64,000 nucleotides of DNA from the NCBI GenBank assembly GCA_947259485.1, contig CAMYLU010000012.1, positions 54,143-118,142 of the forward strand, in the 5' to 3' direction. Numbering within the stretch: position 1 is the first letter of the stretch; each line of letters opens with the position of its first letter. This document shows, one piece after another, positions 1 to 10,245 of the stretch. The position numbers and the translations under genes are program-made. This DNA comes from an uncultured Gammaproteobacteria bacterium (lineage in GTDB: Bacteria; Pseudomonadota; Gammaproteobacteria; GCA-001735895). Below the pieces are notes generated by a model. It worked only from the letters and a program-made list of their open reading frames with translations, ran no database searches and was not told where the DNA came from.

Positions 1-121
1 GCTTACCGGATTCGACCAGTTCGAACAGCGAGGGTGTTTCTTTGAGCCAGTCCATCGCCTGTACCCCGACCATGGTGGTCAGGGAAAGAGTGAAAAGTAG
101 ACTATTAAGTAAAAGTTTCAC
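1..121 (-). CDS. ABC transporter solute-binding protein, N-terminal fragment
   Basis: Only the first 40 codons lie in the window; the gene continues past position 1. The minus strand reads from a GTG at 121 into a typical signal peptide: MKLLLNS, a hydrophobic run, then VQA before the mature MDWLKETPSL. The mature start (LKETPSLFELVESGK) resembles family 5 peptide-binding proteins of the YejA type, which deliver oligopeptides to their permease in the periplasm. The GTG overlaps the stop of the preceding ATPase gene as GTGA, so the two are translationally coupled and almost certainly one importer. Identity beyond a secreted binding protein rests on few residues and on the neighbour. Confidence 0.7.
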   Translation of the reverse strand, partial: MKLLLNSLLFTLSLTTMVGVQAMDWLKETPSLFELVESGK

Positions 122-1989
122 GCGGCCAGATCCGATGGTTTGGAACCAACCGCCACCCTGACGAAATGACCATCGCCGAGATCCATGAAATCCGTCTTCT
201 CGATGCCGGCAATCGTAAACGGAAACTGCCATAAAGCGGGTTCGGAAGCGGCGGACTCGGTGATGGCTTCGAAGCTCAATGGTTGTGAGAGTTCTGGATG
301 CGGTACTGCTGAAAGCAGGGCCTGCGTATAGGGATGTACCGGATTTTCGAACAGCCTGTCGCGCGGTGCTAGCTCGACGATACGCCCCCGGCACATTACC
401 GCGATACGGTTGGCGATATAGTGGATCACCGCGAGATTATGCGAAATAAATATATAGGTAAGCCCCAGTTCCTGCTGCAGATCCTTGAGCAGATTCAACA
501 CCTGGGCCTGGATAGATACATCCAGCGCCGAAACCGGTTCGTCACAGATTATCAGGGCGGGCTGCAGCGCTAGCGCCCGTGCAATACCGATACGTTGACG
601 TTGGCCACCTGAAAAACTGTGCGGATACCGATTCAGGAAACGCGGATCCATGCCAACCAGCCGCATCAACTCCGTCGCCATTTCACGTTGGTAATCCATG
701 TCGCCCTTATCATGTACCACCAGCGGTTCACGCAGGATATCGAACACGGTCATGCGCGGATTCAAGGCGCTATAGGGATCCTGAAAAATAAACTGCATGT
801 TGCGCCGGAAAGCAAGCAGGTCATCGCCATCGAGTGCTCGCACATCAATCGCCTGGCGGCCGTCGTGATAGATAATATCACCCTGGTCCGGCGTGATCGC
901 ACGCATGATAATCTTGCTCAAGGTGGTTTTGCCGCAACCGCTTTCACCTACCACTCCAAAACATTCACCGCGCTCGACTTCGAAAGAAACCTGGTCCACC
1001 GCGAGCAACTGCCGCGTTTTCGAGCTTGACCAGTTGCCGCCATGCAGATGATAAGTTTTGCTGAGATCCTTGACTCGCAAATGTGGTTCGCTGGCATTGG
1101 GCAACTGATCCGATGGGTGTTTATCAATCAGGGCCCCGGTTTCGGAATGGATCTCTCGCACCGGCACCAGTCGCTCACCCGGTTTCAGATCGAATCTCGG
1201 TACCGCGTGCATCAATGCCTTGAGGTATTCATGTTGCGGGTTTTCGAATAGATGCTTTAAAGGGCCGGCCTCCATGACCCTGCCGTGATACATCACGACA
1301 ACCTGCTCTGCCATGTTGGCGACAACACCCAGGTCATGAGTAATCAGCAATAGCGCCATACCCAACTCGGCCTGCAGTTCCCGGATTAGCTTGAGAATGC
1401 GCGCCTGGATCGTAACATCGAGCGCGGTGGTTGGCTCGTCGGCAATCATTAACGACGGATGACATATCATCGCCATCGCAATCATCGCACGCTGCCGCAA
1501 TCCACCCGAGAGTTCAAACGGAAACATATTCAAGGCCCTGGAGGGCTCGGCAAAGCCGACTTGTTGCAGCATCGCCTCGGTCAGTTTCATGCCTTCCTCG
1601 CGACTCGCGTCGCGATGCAGAAACAGGGCCTCGCTAATCTGATCACCAATCGTATGTACCGGCGACAGCGAAGTCATGGGTTCCTGAAAAATTATCGAGA
1701 TACTGCCGCCACGAATCTGGCGCATTTGCGGGCTTTCCGGGTCGAGCTGCGCGATATCGACTCGCTGCCCGGTCTCCGGGCTATTGAATAGTATTTCGCC
1801 GGCACGTATCGTGGCGTTACGCGGCAGGATTCCCATGATCGCCTGCGAGGTAACCGACTTGCCGGACCCCGATTCCCCGACCAGGGCGACGGTCTCGCCT
1901 TGGTTTACCTTGAAAGATACATCCTTGAGCGCAGGAACGGGGCTACCCTGCAGATCAAAATCTACCGCCAGATTGTTAACCTCTAGCAA
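118..1989 (-). CDS. Peptide-type ABC transporter, tandem ATP-binding protein (YejF/GsiA-like)
   Basis: This 623-residue protein contains two complete ABC ATPase domains. The first has Walker A GESGSGKS (38-45), signature LSGGLRQR (160-167) and Walker B LMIADEP (180-186). The second has Walker [10 protein letters not shown] (348-356), signature FSGGQRQR (459-466) and Walker B LIICDEP (479-485). Each is followed by the C-terminal oligopeptide-type extension containing NPxHxY. Such fused ATPases power uptake of oligopeptides or microcin C-like compounds. The TTG at 1989 has no ribosome-binding site. A good GAGGAG lies at 2023-2028, six bases before an in-frame ATC (2016-2014) that would add IVDKSQQPA, so the true start may be upstream. 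It overlaps the next gene by four bases; permease genes are not in the window. Confidence 0.92.
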   Translation of the reverse strand: MLEVNNLAVDFDLQGSPVPALKDVSFKVNQGETVALVGESGSGKSVTSQAIMGILPRNATIRAGEILFNSPETGQRVDIAQLDPESPQMRQIRGGSISIIFQEPMTSLSPVHTIGDQISEALFLHRDASREEGMKLTEAMLQQVGFAEPSRALNMFPFELSGGLRQRAMIAMAMICHPSLMIADEPTTALDVTIQARILKLIRELQAELGMALLLITHDLGVVANMAEQVVVMYHGRVMEAGPLKHLFENPQHEYLKALMHAVPRFDLKPGERLVPVREIHSETGALIDKHPSDQLPNASEPHLRVKDLSKTYHLHGGNWSSSKTRQLLAVDQVSFEVERGECFGVVGESGCGKTTLSKIIMRAITPDQGDIIYHDGRQAIDVRALDGDDLLAFRRNMQFIFQDPYSALNPRMTVFDILREPLVVHDKGDMDYQREMATELMRLVGMDPRFLNRYPHSFSGGQRQRIGIARALALQPALIICDEPVSALDVSIQAQVLNLLKDLQQELGLTYIFISHNLAVIHYIANRIAVMCRGRIVELAPRDRLFENPVHPYTQALLSAVPHPELSQPLSFEAITESAASEPALWQFPFTIAGIEKTDFMDLGDGHFVRVAVGSKPSDLAA

Positions 1990-2073
1990 GGCCGGTTGTT
2001 GGCTTTTGTCAACGATTTGAAACTCCTCGGTCGAACGGCTGCCTTTTACAGGCTATTATTTTGCCATTATAAG

Positions 2074-3084
2074 TTATTTCTTGCGGTAATAACCCATATA
2101 CCAGGCAGCGAATTTTTGCAATCCCTGTTCAATTGAAACGGTTGGTGTATAGCCGGTATCCGCTACCAGGGCATCGATATCGGCAAAGGTATTCTCTACA
2201 TCACCGGGCTGGGCAGGAAGCATTTCACGACTCGTTGTCTGACCGAAGGCCTGTTCCATTAACTCGATATAATCCAGCAATTCAACCGGCTCTCCCCGCC
2301 CGATATTATAAATCCGCCACGGGGCGCGACTGCTCGAGGGGTCAGGGTGCTGGCCCGACCAGTGGGGATTTTCTGCCGGCACGCGATCGAGGCAACGGAT
2401 TACGCCGTCGACGATATCATCGATATAGGTGAAGTCACGACTGTGGCGACCCTGGTTGAACACCTTTATCGGCTTTCCCTGGATAATGGCGTCGGCAAAT
2501 AATATGGGTGACATATCCGGTCTGCCCCAGGGGCCGTACACGGTAAAAAATCGCAATCCGGTGCAAGCAATCCGGTACAGATGGCTGTAGCTATGCGCCA
2601 TTAATTCATTCGCCTTCTTGGTGGCTGCGTACAGCGAAACCGGGTGATCGACATTATCCGAGGTGCTGAAGGGAATCTTTTCGTTGGCACCGTAAACCGA
2701 GCTGGAAGATGCGTAAACCAGGTGTTCGATATCGTGATTGCGGCAGCATTCAAGCAAATTGCCAAACCCGACCAGGTTGCTATCGATGTAGGCGCGCGGG
2801 TTTTCCAGTGAATAGCGCACACCGGCCTGTGCTGCCATATTAAGTACGCGCTCAAAACCATTTTGCTTGAAAAGTTCTTCCATCGCGTTCGAATCCGCAA
2901 GATCCAACTCAACGAAGTGGAAGTTATCGTGGGCATTTAATTGCGCAAGACGAGCCTGTTTCAGACCAACATCGTAGTAGTCATTGAGATTGTCGATACC
3001 AACAACTTCATCGCCGCGCTGACATAACTTGTCGGCAAGCGCATAGCCAATAAATCCGGCGGCACCGGTGACCAGTAATTTCAT
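2074..3084 (-). CDS. NAD-dependent sugar epimerase, UDP-glucuronate 4-epimerase-like
   Basis: This is a short-chain dehydrogenase-type epimerase of 336 residues, full length for the family. The NAD-binding GAAGFIG is at 7-13, the SSSSVYG substrate motif at 127-133, and the catalytic YAATK (Tyr152, Lys156) follows. The NDYYD segment near residue 34 and the FTVYGPWGRPDM segment are characteristic of UDP-glucuronate/UDP-galacturonate 4-epimerases, which supply uronic acid for capsule or lipopolysaccharide. It lies 84 bases upstream of the ABC ATPase gene on the same strand and may share a transcript, without obvious functional link. Exact substrate cannot be read from sequence; UDP-glucose epimerase is less likely. 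Confidence 0.88.
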   Translation of the reverse strand: MKLLVTGAAGFIGYALADKLCQRGDEVVGIDNLNDYYDVGLKQARLAQLNAHDNFHFVELDLADSNAMEELFKQNGFERVLNMAAQAGVRYSLENPRAYIDSNLVGFGNLLECCRNHDIEHLVYASSSSVYGANEKIPFSTSDNVDHPVSLYAATKKANELMAHSYSHLYRIACTGLRFFTVYGPWGRPDMSPILFADAIIQGKPIKVFNQGRHSRDFTYIDDIVDGVIRCLDRVPAENPHWSGQHPDPSSSRAPWRIYNIGRGEPVELLDYIELMEQAFGQTTSREMLPAQPGDVENTFADIDALVADTGYTPTVSIEQGLQKFAAWYMGYYRKK

Positions 3085-3123
3085 ATCTCTCCATCGCTAA
3101 TGCGCGACATCGCGCAGGCCTGC

Positions 3124-3744
3124 TTAACGCGCAACCAGGAAAGACTTAACGCTGAAACGTTTTATCGGGCCTACCCGGTGCGCTAACAATATCAATGCGA
3201 TAATCGCATATATCGTCGGTTCGAGGTAGTCGGCTTTGACCAGCCAGACAAAATGCAGTATGCCAAGCGAAATGATCAGGTAGACCAGTTGGTGCAGGGT
3301 TTTCCACTTTTTACCGAGGCGGCGCATCATCGCCTGGTTGGAGGTAATCGCCAATGGCAACATTAACATCAGCGCGCTGAAGCCGAGTGTTATGTAAGGA
3401 CGCTCGACGATATCCTCGATCATTCCGACCAGGTCGAGCGAATGATCGGCGATAAACCAGATCGAAAAATGACAACAGCCGTAGAAGAAGGTGTAAAGAC
3501 CCAGTATGCGACGAAACCGGACAAATGCCGCCTGGCCGGTCCACTGTCGTAACGGGCTAATGCTGAGAGTAATCAACAACAGGCGCAGGGTCCAGTCACC
3601 CGTTTCATGGGTCAGTTTTTCGACCGGGTTTGCACCCAGTCCATCGTTAAAAGCTGCCCATAGCAAGGCGCTGAAAGGTATTAGGCAAAGCAGGTGGATC
3701 ACCGGCTTGGCGTAAACCGACTTAAGCGCCGCGGTGAACCACAT
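3124..3744 (-). CDS. msrQ: Protein-methionine-sulfoxide reductase heme-binding subunit MsrQ
   Basis: MsrQ is a multi-pass inner-membrane cytochrome b that passes electrons from quinones to periplasmic MsrP. The 206 residues contain about five to six hydrophobic segments of the ferric-reductase-like fold. Likely heme-ligand histidines include those in GCCHFS, KTLHQL and GILHFVW. Length matches the family. The gene starts one base after the msrP stop, the standard msrP-msrQ arrangement, so assignment is secure. Confidence 0.93.
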   Translation of the reverse strand: MWFTAALKSVYAKPVIHLLCLIPFSALLWAAFNDGLGANPVEKLTHETGDWTLRLLLITLSISPLRQWTGQAAFVRFRRILGLYTFFYGCCHFSIWFIADHSLDLVGMIEDIVERPYITLGFSALMLMLPLAITSNQAMMRRLGKKWKTLHQLVYLIISLGILHFVWLVKADYLEPTIYAIIALILLAHRVGPIKRFSVKSFLVAR

Positions 3745-3745
3745 G

Positions 3746-4687
3746 TTAGAAATTGACGGTCAGGTCCAGGTCGTCGTATAGCTCGGCGACTTCTTCCCCG
3801 TAGCCGTTGAACATCAACGTTTCGCGTTTGAAAATCTCACCGATACGGCGCTCTTTCTTTTGCGACCAGCGCGGATGGTTAACCTCGGGATTAACATTCG
3901 AGTAAAATCCATACTCCCCGGGTGCAGCCATGTTCCATGACGTCAGTGGCTGTTCCTCGCTGAACTCGATACCGACAATCGACTTGATGCTTTTGAAGCC
4001 GTATTTCCACGGCACCACCAGCCGAATCGGCGCGCCATTTTGATTGGGCATGGTCTTGCCGTACATACCGACCGACAGAATCGTCAACGGATGCATCGCC
4101 TCGGCGATGGTCAAACCCTCACGGTAAGGCCAGTTTAATACCGCACGTTGCTGTCCAGGCATGCGCACCGGATCATGCAAGGTCTTGAAACCGATGTATT
4201 TGGCTTTCGCGGTCGGCTCAAAAGTTTTCAAGATGGATCCCAACGGAATACCGAGCCATGGAATGACCATTGACCAGGCCTCGACACAGCGCAACCGGTA
4301 AATACGTTCCTCAATCGGAAACGGCCTGACCATATCTTCGAGGCCATAGGTGCCTGGTTTTGCACATTCCCCGCTAACCGTGATCTGCCAGTCATCAGTT
4401 TTAAAGCGCTTTGAATGTTTCTTCGGGTCTTCCTTGCCGGTACCGAACTCGTAAAAGTTGTTGTAGCTGGTGGCATCTTCTTCTTCGGTAATTTCCTCGT
4501 CCAGTGATACCGCCTTTTTCTTGTAGTCTCCGATCTCGAGCGAAGCCTGTGCGGCCGCCCAGGGATTTAACAGCAGCGCGCCACCAATGGTACCTGCCGC
4601 TTTCATGAACTCCCGTCGCCTCAGGTACAATGACTCTGGCGTTACCTCGGATTCCGGGATCTCCCAGCGTTTCTTAATCTTGATCAT
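3746..4687 (-). CDS. msrP: Protein-methionine-sulfoxide reductase catalytic subunit MsrP
   Basis: MsrP is a periplasmic molybdopterin enzyme that reduces methionine sulfoxide in envelope proteins damaged by oxidants such as hypochlorous acid. The 313-residue protein carries a twin-arginine signal (RRREFMK, 23-29, followed by a hydrophobic run ending near WAAAQA). The molybdenum-ligand cysteine is Cys134 in RLRCVEAWS. PWKYGFKSIKSI near the C terminus is typical of the sulfite-oxidase fold. It is the first gene of a two-gene operon with msrQ. The 181 bases upstream (4688-4868) separate it from purL and presumably hold its promoter, though no clear -35/-10 was picked out. Confidence 0.95.
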   Translation of the reverse strand: MIKIKKRWEIPESEVTPESLYLRRREFMKAAGTIGGALLLNPWAAAQASLEIGDYKKKAVSLDEEITEEEDATSYNNFYEFGTGKEDPKKHSKRFKTDDWQITVSGECAKPGTYGLEDMVRPFPIEERIYRLRCVEAWSMVIPWLGIPLGSILKTFEPTAKAKYIGFKTLHDPVRMPGQQRAVLNWPYREGLTIAEAMHPLTILSVGMYGKTMPNQNGAPIRLVVPWKYGFKSIKSIVGIEFSEEQPLTSWNMAAPGEYGFYSNVNPEVNHPRWSQKKERRIGEIFKRETLMFNGYGEEVAELYDDLDLTVNF

Positions 4688-4868
4688 TTTCAGCCCTTTA
4701 TTATCGAATAGTTTCTAGACATCGCCCGCACCCACTAGTTCCAACTTGCAAACAAATCGCCGCTGTTATCACTCCAACACTGCGAGACGAGTGCAATTGT
4801 CCTGGCGTACTGATAGATCCCAACACAGAGGAAGACTGAGATCGTCAGCTAAGGTGAAATCATAACGC

Positions 4869-7800
4869 TTAATCAATCCACAGCCGCGCGTTACGGAACA
4901 TACGCATCCATGGGCCGTATTCACCCCACTCACGTGGATGCCAGGAATTCTGCACGCTGCGAAAGATTCGCTCGGGGTGCGGCATCATGATAGTAAATCG
5001 TCCATCGTCGTTGCTAAAGCCGTTCAACCCGAGCTCCGATCCATTCGGGTTGAGTGGATAAATTTCACTGGCCTCACCCGTGCCATCGACATAACGCATG
5101 CAGGCGAGCTTGCGCTCGAGCAACTCGGTAGCAGAGTAATCCCGGGTTTCAATGCGCCCTTCGCCATGCGCGACCACGACCGGCATCATCGAGCCCTGCA
5201 TTGCATCGAGAAAAAGCGAGCTCGATTCGAGTATTTCAGCCATTACGAAACGCGCTTCGAATTGCTCCGATTTATTGCGCACGAAACGCGGCCAGTGAGC
5301 CGCACCCGGAATCATTTGATAGAGGTTTGACATCATCTGGCAGCCGTTACAAATACCGAGCCCGAAACTGTCCTCGCGATTAAAAAATTCAGAGAATTCG
5401 TCAAAGGCACGGCTATTGTACAGAATCGATTTCGACCAGCCCTCCCCCGCTCCGAGCACATCGCCATAGGAAAAACCCCCGCAAGCAGCAATGCCCTGAA
5501 AATCTGCAAGGCTCAGGCGCCCGGCGATAATGTCGCTCATATGGACATCGATTGCGCTGAAACCAGCGCGGTCAAAAGCGGCCGCCATTTCGACCTGCCC
5601 GTTGACACCTTCCTCGCGCAGTACCGCGATCCTCGGCTTCGCAGCGCCACCGAGAGGCGCACAAATATCTTCGCCGGGATCGAAACTCAGTGCCGAGAAA
5701 AGTTTGGCGGGCTGCCCTGGCTGAATTAAATCGAACTCCTGTTGCGCGCATTCCGGATTATCGCGCAGTAACTGCATCTGCAACGAGGTTTGCGCCCAGG
5801 CACGCTGCAAATCAACAATAGATTCATCGATAACTACTTCACCGGAATGAACCAGGCGCAACTGTTCATCGTGCCGCGGTTCACCGATTCGATGGTAGAT
5901 ATGATCGAGGTCTGCATCCCGAATCATTGCTTCGACCGCGGGTAAATCCGCCTCTCGTGCCTGCATCACCATACCCAGTTCTTCGGCAAACAATACAGCC
6001 AGCACGTCGTCACCAAGGCTGGTGATATCACAATGCAAACCGCTATGACCGGCAAAGGCCATTTCGCATAGTGTCACCATCAGCCCACCGTCAGAGCGAT
6101 CATGGTAAGCGAGTACCAACCCCTGCTCGAGCATCAGTTGCAGGGTATTAAATGCCCGCTTGAAGAGCCCCGCGTCGTCAAGGTCCGGCCCCTGTGCGCC
6201 GGTTTGATCATAGACCTGGGTCAGGGCCGAGGCCCCGAGACGATTCCGACCCTCACCCAGATCAAGCATCAACAGGCATGTATTTTCGTTATCACGCTTG
6301 ATCTCGGGCGTGACCGTCTTGCGTACGTCGGCAACCGGAGCGAACGCGGAGATAATCAGCGATAGCGGCGCGGTCACCGATTTCTCCAGGGATTCTTCAT
6401 TCCAGCGTGTCTGCATCGATAGCGAATCCTTGCCGACCGGGATCGTGATACCGAGTTCCGGGCACAGTTCCAGACCGACCGCCTTTACCGTATCGAACAG
6501 GCGCGCGTCTTCTCCCGGATGACCGGCAGCTGCCATCCAGTTAGCGGACAACACCGTGCGCGACAGGTCCCCTACCCAGGCCGACCCCATATTGGTCAGG
6601 GCTTCACCGATCGCAATGCGTCCGGCGGCAGGGGCATCGAGCAAAGCCAGTGGTGTGCGCTCACCCATGCTCATGACTTCCCCACTGTAACCCCGGTAAT
6701 CGCTGAGGGTTACCGAGGCATCGGCAACCGCAACCTGCCAGGGACCGACCATCTGGTCTCGGGCCACCAGGCCACTGACCGAACGATCGCCAATACTGAT
6801 AAGGAAGGTTTTATCCGCGACCGTGGGCAAGCGCAGTACCCGGTACAGCGCATCTTTGAGTTCGACTCCGTTACGATCAAACTCGGGCTGCCGGAATTGA
6901 AGATGCTCGACATCACGATGCATCTTCGGCGGTTTGCCGAGCAACACCTCCAGTGGCAGGTCTACCGGGGTATTGTCAAACCGGGGATCCTTGACCTGCA
7001 AGCGGGGCTCCTCGGTTGCTTTACCCAGCACCGCGTAAATACAACGCTCTCGCTCGCACAGTGCGATAAATTCTTCGAGGCGTTCATCGCCAACCGCAAG
7101 CACATAACGCTCCTGACTTTCATTGCACCAGATTTCCATCGGTGACATGCCGGGCTCGTCATTGGGGACGCGCCTTAAATCGAGTTCTGCACCGCGTCCT
7201 GCATCGTTGACCAGCTCGGGTAGAGCATTGGAGAGACCGCCTGCGCCAACATCGTGAATCGACAGGATCGGATTTTCTGCTGCTTGCGCAAAACAGCGAT
7301 CGATCACTTCCTGCACCCGACGTTGCATTTCCGGGTTGCCACGCTGCACCGAGGCGAAGTCGAGCTGTTCGCTGCTGCTACCGCTCGCCATCGACGAAGC
7401 CGCCCCGCCACCGAGTCCAATCAGCATCGCCGGCCCCCCGAGCACAATCACGTTAGCGCCGGGAGGAATATCCTGCTTGTCGACATGTTCCCGTCGGATC
7501 AAGCCGACACCACCGGCGACCATGATCGGTTTATGGTAACCGCGCAGTTCCGAGCCGGTTTCGTTGACCACGCTTTGTTCGTAGGTGCGAAAATAACCAC
7601 AGGTATTTGGACGACCAAACTCGTTATTGAACGACGCCGCCCCGATCGGTCCTTCAAGCATGATATCTAGCGCGGAAGCAATGCGCCCCGGCTTACCATT
7701 CTCCTGCTCCCAGGGCTGCTCAAAACCCGGGATCTTCAGGTTCGAAACCGAGAAACCGCAAAGCCCTGCCTTCGGCTTCGATCCGGTACCGGTGGCGCCT

Positions 7801-8738
7801 TCGTCACGTATTTCGCCACCGGAGCCGGTCGCCGCACCCGGAAACGGGGATATCGCGGTCGGGTGATTATGCGTTTCAACTTTCATCAGGATATCGAGCT
7901 GTGTTTCTTCATCCCGATAACCGGCATCCGTTGGTGAAGGTTCAAAGCGGTTGACCTGGAAACCCTCGATTACCGCCGAATTATCGTGGTATGCCGACAG
8001 GATACCTTCACTGTGCTGCACGTAGGTGTGCTTGATCATGTTAAACAGGGACTGTTCCTGGTCGACGCCATCAATGGTCCAGCTCGCATTAAAAATTTTA
8101 TGACGGCAATGCTCGGAATTAGCCTGCGCAAACATCATCAGCTCGACATCGATCGGATTTCTCCCCAGTTCGGCATAGGCTTCAACCAGGTAATCGATTT
8201 CATCCGGCGAAAGCGCAAGACCAAGATCGATATTGGCCTGTGCGAGCGCCGCGTGACCCTGCATGCCGGTATCAATCTCCCTCAAAGGCCTGGGCTGATG
8301 GGTTTGAAACAGAGCCGCGCAGTCATCGAGGTGGGTAAACACGGTTTCAATCATACGATCGTGTAGCAGCTCAGCAGGCACCTCGTCAGCGGTATCCACT
8401 GTATAGAGGATGCCGCGTTCGATGCGATTTACTTGCCCAAGGCCACAGTTGTGCGCGATATCGGTTGCCTTGCTGGCCCAGGGAGAAATTGTCCCCACGC
8501 GGGGTACCACGTAGAATTCTTTGCCGTTGGCGCACGCGGGGTCCTGCGCCGGGCCATAGGCCAATAGGTTTCGCAGAACCGTTAATTGGGTCTCATCAAG
8601 ATTGTTATCGCCGATATCGACAAGATGAATAAAGTGACTACTGAGCCCGTTAACCTTAATTCCCGCGTCGCTCAGTTTTTGTTCTAGTTTTCTAAGTCTG
8701 AATTCAGAATGTGCCGGGCTACCGGGCAGGCTTAGCAT
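4869..8738 (-). CDS. purL: Phosphoribosylformylglycinamidine synthase
   Basis: PurL catalyses the ATP- and glutamine-dependent conversion of FGAR to FGAM in purine synthesis. At 1289 residues this is the single-chain proteobacterial form. Visible in order are the N-terminal PurS-like region, the two FGAM synthetase halves ([19 protein letters not shown], and VGKDSLSM in the second half) and the C-terminal glutaminase. The glutaminase nucleophile is Cys1133 in GICNGCQMM, with the His/Glu pair in MMPHPER. Cys1133 is almost the same position as in E. coli PurL (Cys1135), so nothing is missing. It appears to be transcribed alone, with 89 bases between its start and the next gene upstream. Confidence 0.98.
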   Translation of the reverse strand: MLSLPGSPAHSEFRLRKLEQKLSDAGIKVNGLSSHFIHLVDIGDNNLDETQLTVLRNLLAYGPAQDPACANGKEFYVVPRVGTISPWASKATDIAHNCGLGQVNRIERGILYTVDTADEVPAELLHDRMIETVFTHLDDCAALFQTHQPRPLREIDTGMQGHAALAQANIDLGLALSPDEIDYLVEAYAELGRNPIDVELMMFAQANSEHCRHKIFNASWTIDGVDQEQSLFNMIKHTYVQHSEGILSAYHDNSAVIEGFQVNRFEPSPTDAGYRDEETQLDILMKVETHNHPTAISPFPGAATGSGGEIRDEGATGTGSKPKAGLCGFSVSNLKIPGFEQPWEQENGKPGRIASALDIMLEGPIGAASFNNEFGRPNTCGYFRTYEQSVVNETGSELRGYHKPIMVAGGVGLIRREHVDKQDIPPGANVIVLGGPAMLIGLGGGAASSMASGSSSEQLDFASVQRGNPEMQRRVQEVIDRCFAQAAENPILSIHDVGAGGLSNALPELVNDAGRGAELDLRRVPNDEPGMSPMEIWCNESQERYVLAVGDERLEEFIALCERERCIYAVLGKATEEPRLQVKDPRFDNTPVDLPLEVLLGKPPKMHRDVEHLQFRQPEFDRNGVELKDALYRVLRLPTVADKTFLISIGDRSVSGLVARDQMVGPWQVAVADASVTLSDYRGYSGEVMSMGERTPLALLDAPAAGRIAIGEALTNMGSAWVGDLSRTVLSANWMAAAGHPGEDARLFDTVKAVGLELCPELGITIPVGKDSLSMQTRWNEESLEKSVTAPLSLIISAFAPVADVRKTVTPEIKRDNENTCLLMLDLGEGRNRLGASALTQVYDQTGAQGPDLDDAGLFKRAFNTLQLMLEQGLVLAYHDRSDGGLMVTLCEMAFAGHSGLHCDITSLGDDVLAVLFAEELGMVMQAREADLPAVEAMIRDADLDHIYHRIGEPRHDEQLRLVHSGEVVIDESIVDLQRAWAQTSLQMQLLRDNPECAQQEFDLIQPGQPAKLFSALSFDPGEDICAPLGGAAKPRIAVLREEGVNGQVEMAAAFDRAGFSAIDVHMSDIIAGRLSLADFQGIAACGGFSYGDVLGAGEGWSKSILYNSRAFDEFSEFFNREDSFGLGICNGCQMMSNLYQMIPGAAHWPRFVRNKSEQFEARFVMAEILESSSLFLDAMQGSMMPVVVAHGEGRIETRDYSATELLERKLACMRYVDGTGEASEIYPLNPNGSELGLNGFSNDDGRFTIMMPHPERIFRSVQNSWHPREWGEYGPWMRMFRNARLWID

Positions 8739-8827
8739 GTTCTATCAGGTCACTTGGCGGGGATGAAAAGGTGCGCAGATAATAACGGAAAACACCGATG
8801 GCTCCAACACAAAAGCGCCCCCGGCTA

Positions 8828-9409
8828 TTAATTCTCGGCAAACGACAGGGTATGGTAACGGTGGAAGCGGATGCTGTCCGACCAGTGTCCGGCCGGAAGT
8901 CCGGCTTTTTGCATCAATTCCCCGAGAAATTCGTCCGCAGACGGCAGTTTTTCCCATACCTTGGGTAAAAAAGTTGACCGGTAGCCCCGGTCTTCCATCA
9001 GCAAACCGTCCACGCCTGGTTCCAGTTCATCCAGCAGCGATTGTCGCGAAGCAGCTTCGACCGGCTCAAGTTTTGATAGCACCGAGATTTCGATGTGTAA
9101 ATCATTAACTTCGGTACTATCGACCTTGCCGAATCGATGGTCTCGAAACGCGGCATTGAAAGCCGAACTGGTGACCGCCAGGACCAGTGGGTCTGTCGCC
9201 TGCAACGAACCGATACAGCCGCGCAAATCACCAAAACGGGTCAGGGTAATGAAAACAGCCGCTTCGATTCGCAAGTTATCTTCGAAACCCGTGACATCGA
9301 GCTGCAACGGCCGGCCCGATTCAAGGCCGGAATGAATCGACTGGCGTGCGATATCAAGCAAGCGGACCTGCTCATCCGCGCTTAGATCAACGCAAAGCGA
9401 AGGCTGCAT
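8828..9409 (-). CDS. amrA: AmmeMemoRadiSam system protein A (AMMECR1 family)
   Basis: The protein belongs to the AMMECR1 family, conserved from bacteria to humans with no settled biochemical role. The hallmark LRGCIGSL motif and the following TDPLVLAV are present, as is a C-terminal LPKVWE segment. I place the start at the ATG at 9409 (MQPSLCVDL, 193 residues), which follows a GGTGGG and gives family-typical length. An upstream in-frame ATG at 9472 would add 21 unconserved residues and overlap the preceding gene by 86 bases. With the start used here the overlap with amrB is 23 bases, implying coupled translation. Partner genes are amrB and amrS. Confidence 0.88.
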   Translation of the reverse strand: MQPSLCVDLSADEQVRLLDIARQSIHSGLESGRPLQLDVTGFEDNLRIEAAVFITLTRFGDLRGCIGSLQATDPLVLAVTSSAFNAAFRDHRFGKVDSTEVNDLHIEISVLSKLEPVEAASRQSLLDELEPGVDGLLMEDRGYRSTFLPKVWEKLPSADEFLGELMQKAGLPAGHWSDSIRFHRYHTLSFAEN

Positions 9410-10169
9410 AGCCCACCACTCGATCCGGTTTTCCCGCGGTATCTCCGGAATTGCAGGCATGTAGCAGATCAATTTCTAACGGACGACATTCTGCCGAAGC
9501 CATTAAACCGTTAATCGCTCTCGCACCACAAGCCTGTTCACCTTTGAGCGAGGTCGATTTATGTAAAATTTTATCGCAGGTGCCGGCATCGACTCGCTGC
9601 GCCTCGGCGTAATTCAAGAAATGCGACAGGTCGGAACTGATGACGATCAGTGTCTGCGGATCATCCGCGAGTGCATCGATAACCGCTGCAACTTGGCTGG
9701 CGTTGGCACCGCCCACTACTACCGGGATCAGCGTAAAATCATTCAACACCGTTTGCAGGAACGGTAACTGAACTTCGAGGCTGTGCTCTTCGCGATGTGC
9801 TTCGTCCGAGACCTGAACGCCAGGCAAGCTGCGGATATCGGCTAATCCCTTCACGTCCAGGGTTATATTACCTAACGGTGTCGAAAAACTATCCACCGAC
9901 GGTATTGCCATACCGTCGACGTATACCCGGTGCGCCGGCCCCACCAACAGGACCCTTTTTACTTGATCAGGATCAGTTAACAGGCAACGAAATGCATACG
10001 CCGCGGTTGATCCGGAGTAGATATAACCCGCATGTGGTACAATGAGTGCCTTAGGTAAAGCGCTGGAAACCGCTGATTCAGCAGTTAAAAGTTCATTGAT
10101 ATGATGTTGCAAACGACTCGCATTTGCATCGTAGAAGTAACCGGCAACAGCAGCCGCGCGCGTACTCAT
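9387..10169 (-). CDS. amrB: AmmeMemoRadiSam system protein B (MEMO1 family)
   Basis: This MEMO-family protein is structurally related to extradiol dioxygenases and of unknown reaction. Recognisable features are AGYFYDA at the N terminus, VPHAGYIYSGSTAAYA with the conserved histidine, the GPAHRVY motif, EHSLEVQLPFLQ, and SSDLSHFLNY with another conserved histidine. The ATG at 10169 (MSTRAAAVAG) is preceded by GAGGAC seven bases upstream and gives 260 residues; a longer reading from 10241 lacks conservation. It is divergent from amrS with 76 bases between starts, which must contain both promoters. Confidence 0.92.
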   Translation of the reverse strand: MSTRAAAVAGYFYDANASRLQHHINELLTAESAVSSALPKALIVPHAGYIYSGSTAAYAFRCLLTDPDQVKRVLLVGPAHRVYVDGMAIPSVDSFSTPLGNITLDVKGLADIRSLPGVQVSDEAHREEHSLEVQLPFLQTVLNDFTLIPVVVGGANASQVAAVIDALADDPQTLIVISSDLSHFLNYAEAQRVDAGTCDKILHKSTSLKGEQACGARAINGLMASAECRPLEIDLLHACNSGDTAGKPDRVVGYAAFALR

Positions 10170-10245
10170 GCTCTGTCCTCGAACCCGTGCAATCCTATTA
10201 GTATAGCCCGAACGCCCCAGCTTTAATTTGCCCTGTATCAAGACT

